DNA of 64,000 bases from NCBI RefSeq assembly GCF_001612805.1, contig NZ_BDBD01000019.1, positions 434,001 to 498,000 of the forward strand, given 5' to 3'. The translations under genes and the position numbers were made by a program. Shown here in pieces: positions 58,303 to 64,000 of this stretch. The stretch's first letter is position 1, and each line of letters starts with the position of its first letter. The notes below the pieces were generated by a model, which had not been told where the DNA came from, did no database searches, and worked only from the letters and a program-made list of their open reading frames with translations. The stretch comes from Nocardia coubleae NBRC 108252 (GTDB lineage: Bacteria > Actinomycetota > Actinomycetes > Mycobacteriales > Mycobacteriaceae).

Positions 58303-59058
58303 CCGCACGAATTCCTCCAGCACAGTGACGAATTCGTCGGGCTGTTCGACCTGTGGGGAATGCCCGGCGTGCTCGACCAGATGCGTGCGCGCCCCGGCGG
58401 CGGCGAACCGGGCGAGGGTGGCGGTGGCGTCGTAGAGATGATCGTGGCGACCGTGCACGGCGAGCACCGGTACATCCAGCGCCGCCACCCTGGCATCGAG
58501 CGGCCGGGCGGCGAAGTCGTCGGCGCGGGCACCGACGGCATAGGCCAGTCCCGTCGGCGCCGCCGACCGGAAGTCGCGCACGACCGCCTCCGCGAGACCG
58601 GGCACCGACGCGTAGCGGAACCGCGGCGCGAACAACGTCCGATTACCTTGGCGGATCACGAAACCCGGCGTCCACCGTTGCGCGAGCCGCACCGACCACG
58701 GGCGGACCACCCACCGGGCGAACCCCGGAATCCGCGCGGCCGTGTAGTCCGGGCTCTGCCCGACCACCACGGCCCGTGTCACACGGGGCAGCGTTGCCAG
58801 CTCGAGGGCGATCTCCGCGCCGAACGAATGGCCGACCACCGTCACATCGGACAGGTCTAGCTCCGCGAGCAGGGCCGCGATGGGCGCCGATCTGGCCGGG
58901 GCGGCGAAATCCGCCGGCGCGGGGCGAAGGTCCACCCGGATCACCCGGAAACGGGGAGTCAGCCGCTCGGCGGCCGCGCCGAACCAGTCGACCGAACCCG
59001 GGATCCCGTGCACGCACACGATCGCCGGGCCCGCGCCTTCGTCGAGAAACTCCACCAC
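58282..59058 (-). CDS. Alpha/beta hydrolase
   Basis: A 258-residue alpha/beta-fold hydrolase. Oxyanion motif VCVHGIPGS (15-22), nucleophile elbow VVGHSFGAE (Ser78), Asp in AVHGRHDHLYD and His in EHAGHSPQVEQPDEF form the standard triad. It resembles the MhpC/haloperoxidase-like group; the substrate is not deducible. It is divergent from the TetR gene at 59088 with only 29 bp between starts, so that regulator likely controls it. Confidence 0.87.
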   Translation of the reverse strand: MVEFLDEGAGPAIVCVHGIPGSVDWFGAAAERLTPRFRVIRVDLRPAPADFAAPARSAPIAALLAELDLSDVTVVGHSFGAEIALELATLPRVTRAVVVGQSPDYTAARIPGFARWVVRPWSVRLAQRWTPGFVIRQGNRTLFAPRFRYASVPGLAEAVVRDFRSAAPTGLAYAVGARADDFAARPLDARVAALDVPVLAVHGRHDHLYDATATLARFAAAGARTHLVEHAGHSPQVEQPDEFVTVLEEFVRSEPVDR

Positions 59059-59087
59059 TCGAGCCTAGCGCGGCCATTCGATAGCGT

Positions 59088-59648
59088 ATGGCTGTGAAGT
59101 CACCCTCCGCTCGCAGGCTCAGTGCCGACGACTGGGTCGCCGCCGCGATCGTCGCCCTCGGCGAGAACGGTCTGGCCGGTGTGGCCGTCGAGCCGCTCGC
59201 CAAACATCTCGGCGCCACCAAGGGCAGCTTCTACTGGCATTTCAAGGACCGCCCGGCCCTCGTCGACGCCGTCCTCGCGCATTGGGAACGCGAGGGCACC
59301 GACGCGGTGATCGCCGCGCTGGACAAGCTCGCCGACCCGGCGCAGCGGCTACGGGTGCTGTTCACCGATGTCATCGACTACGCCACCGAGGGCCGTGAGG
59401 AACTGGCGTTGCTGGCCGCCATCGACCAGCCCGCGGTCGCCGCTGCCATGCGACGGGTCGCGGCGCGGCGGATCGAGTACGTGGCCGCGCAATTGCGACT
59501 GCTCGGAGTGGCCGCGGAGCAGGCGGATACGCGCGCGGCGGTGGCCGTCGGTATCTATCACGGGATCAATCAGCTGGCGCGGGTGTCGCCTGAAAGCTTG
59601 CCCGCCACCAGCGAATTGGTCGATTCGATTCTCGAACGGCTGGTGTAA
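59088..59648 (+). CDS. TetR family transcriptional regulator
   Basis: A 186-residue TetR protein. The helix-turn-helix region is LAGVAVEPLAKHLGATKGSF followed by Y-W-H-F-K-D-R-P-A-L, near residues 20-60. The C-terminal domain is helical. It is divergent from an alpha/beta hydrolase (29 bp apart) and ends exactly one base before the converging SRPBCC gene. The very short divergent spacer implies overlapping promoters and mutual control. Confidence 0.87.
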   Translation: MAVKSPSARRLSADDWVAAAIVALGENGLAGVAVEPLAKHLGATKGSFYWHFKDRPALVDAVLAHWEREGTDAVIAALDKLADPAQRLRVLFTDVIDYATEGREELALLAAIDQPAVAAAMRRVAARRIEYVAAQLRLLGVAAEQADTRAAVAVGIYHGINQLARVSPESLPATSELVDSILERLV

Positions 59649-60140
59649 TCAGTCGAGGCCGAGCTTGACGAAAGTCCAGTAGAGCAGCCGGGCGCGCAGC
59701 GGCCATCGGTACGGTGCGGGCGTGGCGCCGACGGCGGTTTCGGCGTTGTCCAGCAGTTCCTCGAGCAAGGCGTCGTGCAGTGGTCGGATGGCGAGGTGCC
59801 AGCCCAGGAATCCGGATACGCCTCGGGTTTCGGCCGAGATCACATGGCGCAGGGCGCTTGACGTGCCTTTGCCGATCACCTCGAAGGTGTGGGTGCCCTC
59901 GAGCATGAAACCGGGCGTGAAGGTGAACTCGACGAATTCACCTGGGCGGTAGGCGGTGCAGGTGTAGAGAGTGGAACCGTGGCCGCCTGTCGCGCCTTCG
60001 GCCAGTGGGCCGTCCAGCTCCAGCGGTGGCCATTTCTCGGTGGGCCACAACGGGTTTCCCGCAATCGCCACTTTGTCGAGCAGTTCGCCGACCTGTGCGG
60101 CCGGTGCCTGAATTGTTCGCTCGTGAATGTTGCGGATCAT
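59649..60140 (-). CDS. SRPBCC family protein (possible polyketide cyclase/lipid-binding)
   Basis: A 163-residue START-like protein opening IRNIHERTIQAPAAQVGELL and containing EFVEFTFTPGFMLEGTHTFE, with a C-terminal helix region H-D-A-L-L-E-E-L-L-D. It differs clearly from the SRPBCC protein at 56276 and is not a recent duplicate. The function is unknown. It converges with the TetR gene and has the DUF6585-like gene divergent at its 5-prime side. Confidence 0.8.
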   Translation of the reverse strand: MIRNIHERTIQAPAAQVGELLDKVAIAGNPLWPTEKWPPLELDGPLAEGATGGHGSTLYTCTAYRPGEFVEFTFTPGFMLEGTHTFEVIGKGTSSALRHVISAETRGVSGFLGWHLAIRPLHDALLEELLDNAETAVGATPAPYRWPLRARLLYWTFVKLGLD

Positions 60141-60299
60141 TCATCCAACCTCTCAGCGGTGCCCCCTGCGCAAACCATACGCATGCGTATGGAGCGTGTC
60201 CAGGCCGGTCGTAGGCGGATTCCGAGCGCCCCACAGGTGGCGTTATCTGCGCCGGTCGAATACGCTTCGCCGCGGATGAAACGCCTCATGGAGGGACAA

Positions 60300-61097
60300 G
60301 TGATCACTCCGAACAGGCCGGAGACCGTAGCCGAGGCTCGCCACCCCGTGCCGCTGACCCAGCTGATACACCTCATGGCGGAGTACCAGCAGCTCGGTGC
60401 GCACCGCGACACCTTCCTGGCCACTCCGGCCGACGACACCTTCGTGCGCGGATGCGGCATCGTCGCGGGCTGCATCGCGTTCATCGGGGTGATCTGCCTG
60501 ATCGTCGGCGCGTGGCCCGGTGCCGTCGCGCTGCTCATGATCGCGGCGGTCCCGGTGATGCTCGCCTTCCGGCGCGGAATCATCAACCGGCAGAACCGCG
60601 CCGCCCGCATCGACCTGTTCGAATACGGGGTCACGGTGTACCACTCGGGTCAGCGCGTCGCCGGATTCCGGTGGGACACCACCGAGGTGCGGCAGGAGGA
60701 AATCCCCTTCCACGACACGGTTCCCGTCGTCTACCGACTCGAACTCACCGGTCCCGCGGGCCGCGCCGAAATCGATGAAGAGGGATTCGCCCGCGCCCGC
60801 GAATGGGCACGCGCCATCCAATCCGCCGTCACCGCAACCCAACTCCCCCTCGCCGTCGCCGCCATCGACAACGGCGGAACCGTGAACTTCGGCGACCTCG
60901 GCCTCTCCCTCGACGCCCTCACCTACAAGGGCGAACCCTTCCCCTGGACCAACATCCAACTCATCGACGCCCGCAGCGGCCACATCCGCCTCAAAGTCGC
61001 AGGCATGTGGATGTCCCTGGCCCCCGTCAACACCATCCCCAACTTCTACATCTTCAACGAACTAGCCGAACGCCTCCGCCTGACGCCTGTCGGCTGA
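60300..61097 (+). CDS. DUF6585-like membrane protein
   Basis: A protein of about 265 residues with a soluble N-terminus (IHLMAEYQQLGAHRDTFLAT), two adjacent hydrophobic helices (CGIVAGCIAFIGVICLIVGA and AVALLMIAAVPVMLAF) and a C-terminal part that looks like two PH-like beta domains (RIDLFEYGVTVYHSGQRVAG; LSLDALTYKGEPFPWTNIQL). The order fits the actinobacterial DUF6585 family of unknown function. GTG 60300 is favoured by GGAGGG ending 5 nt upstream; ATG 60288 is the alternative. Confidence 0.72.
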   Translation: MITPNRPETVAEARHPVPLTQLIHLMAEYQQLGAHRDTFLATPADDTFVRGCGIVAGCIAFIGVICLIVGAWPGAVALLMIAAVPVMLAFRRGIINRQNRAARIDLFEYGVTVYHSGQRVAGFRWDTTEVRQEEIPFHDTVPVVYRLELTGPAGRAEIDEEGFARAREWARAIQSAVTATQLPLAVAAIDNGGTVNFGDLGLSLDALTYKGEPFPWTNIQLIDARSGHIRLKVAGMWMSLAPVNTIPNFYIFNELAERLRLTPVG

Positions 61098-61119
61098 TCA
61101 GCGAAAGGCACTGCGAGCA

Positions 61120-61485
61120 CTACCTTCGCCGATCCGTCTGTTTTGGATGACCCGTGCCGGCATGGGTGATCCACAACGTCTGCCGCTCGTCATCGACGGC
61201 GTACCAGATCCGGCCCCCGCCCGTGACCTCGAATTGCCACTGTTCGCAGACCACTCCGTCGACCTTCACCCGACTCAGGTCGTACTTGAGCGGGTGCTGG
61301 CGAGATGGATCGTCGCGACAACGCGGGTCGGAGGTGATCGCCACCCAAGCCCGGTCGGCGCTGGACGGCGCCTGACTCACCAGCTGTCCCCAGCCCTTGG
61401 CTGCCCTCAGGTCGACCACACGAACGACCCACCCTGTCGGACGCCGGATCTCGTCGCCACGCCGCAGCGGTTCAGGCATCGGCAT
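61120..61485 (-). CDS. Putative toxin of a type II toxin-antitoxin pair (RelE-like)
   Basis: A 121-residue basic protein. Its C-terminal part GGRIWYAVDDERQTLWITHA resembles the strand-strand-His end of RelE/HigB-like interferases. The rest (GWVVRVVDLRAAKGWGQLVS, D-R-A-W-V-A-I-T) is consistent with a small alpha/beta toxin. The order here is antitoxin first, toxin second, with a 14-bp overlap, as in canonical pairs. The start may be ATG 61485 or a downstream ATG. No sequence-level family certainty is claimed. Confidence 0.6.
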   Translation of the reverse strand: MPMPEPLRRGDEIRRPTGWVVRVVDLRAAKGWGQLVSQAPSSADRAWVAITSDPRCRDDPSRQHPLKYDLSRVKVDGVVCEQWQFEVTGGGRIWYAVDDERQTLWITHAGTGHPKQTDRRR

Positions 61486-61939
61486 CACCCGGTCGATGCA
61501 CTACCGCCGAGTCCTCGGTGTCGAACGGACCCTGGAGACGCCGGGCAAGCTCCGGGTCGGAATAGATCTCGGCCGTCGATTGCCATTCCTTCAGCGCCCG
61601 GGAAAAGGGGAGTAAGAGCCCTGTTTCGGCGCCCGCCAACAGGTTGTCGAGGAGTTCGCGGACGCATTCGGGACGGGCTTCTGCGGGTAGCCAGGTCAGC
61701 CAGGGAAGCTCTTCGGCGAAGACCTCTTCCGCGAGCGAACGATTCGCCTTCGCGATTATTGCCAGGGAGCGCGCAGCGAGGCCGAGTCCTTTCACCATTG
61801 CTTCGAATCGCTCCGAGCGCATCAACACCAGGTTCTCGGCGTCCCGGCGCTCCAGGATCACGTCCGCGTCGGCCAGAGCAGGGAATACGCTGGTCTGCTT
61901 GTTGATCAGCGTGGAGAACGGAAAGGTGCGGGTAGCCAT
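61472..61939 (-). CDS. Putative antitoxin (Phd/prevent-host-death-like)
   Basis: A 155-residue protein whose N-terminus ATRTFPFSTLINKQTSVFPA, then L-E-R-R-D-A-E-N-L-V-L-M-R-S-E-R-F, resembles the beta-alpha Phd/YefM DNA-binding fold. A longer helical C-terminus follows that would wrap the toxin. It is longer than classic Phd proteins (about 80 residues). The ATG is at 61939; an in-frame start 7 codons earlier is weaker. It overlaps the downstream toxin-like gene. Confidence 0.65.
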   Translation of the reverse strand: MATRTFPFSTLINKQTSVFPALADADVILERRDAENLVLMRSERFEAMVKGLGLAARSLAIIAKANRSLAEEVFAEELPWLTWLPAEARPECVRELLDNLLAGAETGLLLPFSRALKEWQSTAEIYSDPELARRLQGPFDTEDSAVVHRPGDADA

Positions 61940-62008
61940 ACCCCCAAGAGTACACACCAAGTTCGAAACTAGTTCAGTAGTTATGAGGTGTCCGGGTGAT
62001 ACACAGAC

Positions 62009-62042
62009 GAAGGCCGGTCCACCGTGTGGTGGACCGGCCTTC
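62009..62042 (-). terminator. groEL terminator
   Basis: A perfect 15-bp stem (GAAGGCCGGTCCACC, 62009-62023, with 62028-62042) and a GTGT loop, 30 bp after the groEL stop. Confidence 0.92.
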
Positions 62043-62072
62043 GAGCCTTGCGAGGATCAGCTGATCAGGGGA

Positions 62073-63695
62073 TCAGAAGTCCATGCCGCCCATGCCGCCG
62101 GTGGGGTCGGCCGCGGGGGCCGCCTTTTCCGGCTTGTCGGCGACGACGGCCTCGGTGGTGAGGAACAGGGCCGCGATGGAGGCCGCGTTCTGCAGGGCCG
62201 AACGGGTGACCTTGACCGGGTCGGCGACGCCGGCGGCCAGCAGGTCCTCGTACTCGCCGGAGTCGGCGTTCAGGCCGGAACCCGCGGGCAGGTTCGAGAC
62301 CTTCTCGGCGACCACGCCGGGCTCGAGGCCGGCGTTGAAGGCGATCTGCTTCAGCGGGGCCGACAGCGCGACGCGCACGATGTTGGCACCGGTGGCTTCG
62401 TCACCGGTCAGCTTCAGGTCGTCCAGTGCGGGCGCCGACTGCAGCAGGGCCACGCCACCACCGGCGACGATGCCCTCTTCGACGGCGGCCTTGGCGTTGC
62501 GCACGGCATCTTCGATGCGGTGCTTGCGCTCCTTGAGCTCGACCTCGGTGGCGGCACCGGCCTTGATCACCGCGACGCCGCCGGCCAGCTTGGCCAGACG
62601 TTCCTGCAGCTTCTCACGGTCGTAGTCCGAGTCCGAGTTCTCGATCTCGGTGCGGATCTGCGCCACGCGGCCCTTGATGGCCTCCGCGTCGCCCGCGCCC
62701 TCGACGATGGTGGTCTCGTCCTTGGTGACGACGACCTTGCGCGCCTGGCCGAGCAGCTCGAGACCGGCGGTCTCCAGCGACAGGCCGACCTCTTCGCTGA
62801 TGACCTCGCCACCGGTGAGGATGGCGATGTCGGCCAGCTGGGCCTTACGACGGTCACCGAAGCCGGGCGCCTTGACGGCGACGGACTTGAAGGTGCCACG
62901 GATCTTGTTCACGACCAGGGTCGACAGGGCCTCGCCCTCGACGTCCTCGGCGATGATCAGCAGCGGCTTGCCGGCCTGGATGACCTTCTCCAGCAGCGGC
63001 AGCAGGTCCTTGACGGTCGAGATCTTCGACGACACGAGCAGGATGTACGGGTCCTCGAGGACCGCTTCCTGACGCTCGGGGTCGGTGACGAAGTAACCGG
63101 AGATGTAGCCCTTGTCGAAGCGCATACCCTCGGTGAGCTCCAGCTGGAGCCCGAAGGTGTTGCTCTCCTCGACGGTGATGACACCTTCCTTGCCGACCTT
63201 GTCCATCGCCTCGGCGATGAGCTGGCCGATGGCCGGGTCACCGGCGGAGATACCCGCGGTGGCGGCGATCTGCTCCTTGGTGTCGATCTCCTTGGCGGAG
63301 TCGAGCAGCTTGGCGGTGACGGCCTCGACGGCCTTCTCGATGCCGCGCTTCAGGCCCAGCGGGTTCGCGCCGGCCGCGACGTTGCGCAGACCTTCACGCA
63401 CGAGCGCCTGGGCGAGCACGGTAGCGGTGGTCGTACCGTCGCCGGCGACGTCGTCCGTCTTCTTGGCGACTTCCTTGACCAGCTCGGCGCCGATCTTCTC
63501 GTACGGGTCCTCGAGGTCGATCTCCTTGGCGATGGACACACCATCGTTGGTGATCGTGGGGGCGCCCCACTTCTTCTCGAGCACGACGTTGCGACCCTTC
63601 GGGCCCAGCGTCACCTTGACAGCGTCGGCGAGGGCGTTCAGACCCCGCTCGAGACCGCGACGGGCCTCTTCGTCGTACGCAATTGTCTTGGCCAT
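62073..63695 (-). CDS. groEL: Chaperonin GroEL (60 kDa, Cpn60.2 type)
   Basis: A 540-residue chaperonin subunit forming the ATP-driven folding ring. It starts AKTIAYDEEARRGLERGLNA. It contains the ATP motif GDGTTTATVLAQ, ITNDGVSIAKEIDLEDPYEK and a Gly-Met C-terminus (GGMGGMDF) typical of the housekeeping GroEL2 of actinobacteria. ATG 63695 is preceded by GGAGG at about 11 nt, as in mycobacterial groEL2. No groES is adjacent, so this is the stand-alone copy. Two CIRCE elements upstream indicate HrcA control. Confidence 0.97.
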   Translation of the reverse strand: MAKTIAYDEEARRGLERGLNALADAVKVTLGPKGRNVVLEKKWGAPTITNDGVSIAKEIDLEDPYEKIGAELVKEVAKKTDDVAGDGTTTATVLAQALVREGLRNVAAGANPLGLKRGIEKAVEAVTAKLLDSAKEIDTKEQIAATAGISAGDPAIGQLIAEAMDKVGKEGVITVEESNTFGLQLELTEGMRFDKGYISGYFVTDPERQEAVLEDPYILLVSSKISTVKDLLPLLEKVIQAGKPLLIIAEDVEGEALSTLVVNKIRGTFKSVAVKAPGFGDRRKAQLADIAILTGGEVISEEVGLSLETAGLELLGQARKVVVTKDETTIVEGAGDAEAIKGRVAQIRTEIENSDSDYDREKLQERLAKLAGGVAVIKAGAATEVELKERKHRIEDAVRNAKAAVEEGIVAGGGVALLQSAPALDDLKLTGDEATGANIVRVALSAPLKQIAFNAGLEPGVVAEKVSNLPAGSGLNADSGEYEDLLAAGVADPVKVTRSALQNAASIAALFLTTEAVVADKPEKAAPAADPTGGMGGMDF

Positions 63696-63835
63696 TGCGT
63701 TGAGATCCTCCACATGTCTATGGCTGACACACGAGACGACCACAGGTTGGATCGTCCCCAAGTACGCTGGCCAGGTGCGGTGCCCGCGACGGACGACCGA
63801 GGGTGTCGATGGAACCCGATCTCACCGTCCCGACC

Positions 63836-63860
63836 TGGCACTCAACAGACGTGAGTGCCA
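63836..63860. promoter_or_regulatory. CIRCE element 1 (HrcA operator)
   Basis: TGGCACTC - 9 nt - GAGTGCCA, a perfect 8-bp dyad matching the CIRCE core (GCACTC-N9-GAGTGC), about 141 bp upstream of groEL. Confidence 0.92.
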
Positions 63861-63869
63861 AGGCCATTT

Positions 63870-63893
63870 TTAGCACTCGAGTGACGAGAGTGC
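63870..63893. promoter_or_regulatory. CIRCE element 2 (HrcA operator)
   Basis: TTAGCACTC - 9 nt - GAGTGC, the consensus left arm with an imperfect outer right arm (AAG instead of TAA). It lies 9 bp beyond CIRCE 1, away from groEL. Confidence 0.92.
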
Positions 63894-63896
63894 AAG

Positions 63897-63932
63897 GTCG
63901 CCTCCGGCACGAACCGCCGCGCCGGAGGCGAC
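63897..63932 (-). terminator. Terminator of the gene at the right edge
   Basis: The perfect 12-bp arms GTCGCCTCCGGC (63897-63908) and 63921-63932 lie just past the stop of the edge gene. They separate it from the groEL promoter/CIRCE region. Confidence 0.8.
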
Positions 63933-63936
63933 GGGA

Positions 63937-64000
63937 TCAGGATTCTTCCTGCGCGGCGAGGAACTGGCTCAGCAGTTCGACGAGTTCGGCTTCTACAACA
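63937..64000 (-). CDS. C-terminal end of an unidentified protein (partial)
   Basis: The minus-strand frame enters from the right edge and ends at TGA 63937-63939. The 20 residues seen are VVEAELVELLSQFLAAQEES, an acidic amphipathic helix. A terminator follows at once. This is too short to identify. Confidence 0.55.
   Translation of the reverse strand, partial: VVEAELVELLSQFLAAQEES

Noticed and set aside
62073..63695. A groES gene expected beside groEL
   Set aside because: No 95-100 residue co-chaperonin frame is found on either side. The upstream 240 bp hold only CIRCE elements and a foreign terminator.
61644..63854. A 736-codon plus-strand open frame opposite groEL
   Set aside because: It is the antisense shadow of groEL: high third-position GC on the minus strand keeps the opposite frame open. 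The translation is low-complexity (Gly/Asp/Leu/Arg) with no family motif.

Overview
The window is high-GC actinobacterial DNA that best fits a mycolic-acid-containing genus, most likely Nocardia (Rhodococcus or a relative is possible). The reasons are an antigen 85-type mycolyltransferase, the pit / small membrane protein / DUF3349 order known from mycobacteria, a RamB-type regulator, a FadE5-type acyl-CoA dehydrogenase, an archaeal-type LigB ligase, and a Gly/Met-ended GroEL behind CIRCE elements. No tRNA, rRNA, integrase, transposase or CRISPR array was seen. Species assignment is inference only.

Layout. 1-3.6 kb: a gene tail, then a minus-strand NitT/TauT/ThiY-like ABC importer with two different permeases. 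3.8-12.4 kb: mycolyltransferase, TetR, the pit operon, LigB, RamB and the FadE5-like dehydrogenase. 12.6-18.2 kb: a complete urea importer operon urtABCDE followed by a GntR/FCD regulator. 18.2-25.2 kb: small metabolic and regulatory genes, an HxlR/NmrA-type divergent pair, two cell-wall enzymes (polysaccharide deacetylase, L,D-transpeptidase) and lipoamide dehydrogenase. 25.2-29.8 kb: AraC, then a LysR-controlled pair made of an adenine-deaminase-like amidohydrolase and a YczE-like membrane protein. 29.8-36.5 kb: oxidoreductases, a small ESX/WXG-like two-gene cassette flanked by a 36-bp direct repeat derived from the end of a dipeptidase gene, and a prolyl oligopeptidase.

36.5-41 kb is a compact oxidation/efflux group: ArsR regulator, cytochrome P450 (with an unusual I-helix), MFS pump and FAD monooxygenase. 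41-52.7 kb is the most unusual part. A minus-strand run of translationally coupled genes encodes a sulfurtransferase, a peptide/nickel-type ABC importer, an AfsA/ScbA-type gamma-butyrolactone synthase-like protein and a HAD phosphatase. Divergent from it are a second sulfurtransferase and two luciferase-like flavin monooxygenases. A MocR/PdxR regulator follows. This looks like organosulfur scavenging joined to a signal-biosynthesis-like pair.

54-61 kb holds two hydrolases, TetR and MarR regulators with visible operators, an isolated 40-residue peptide gene between hairpins, and SRPBCC proteins. 61.1-61.9 kb is a probable toxin-antitoxin pair. The window ends with groEL, its two CIRCE operators and the tail of another gene. 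Many adjacent genes share 4-bp stop/start overlaps (ATGA or GTGA), so several start sites could be fixed from coupling and Shine-Dalgarno position.
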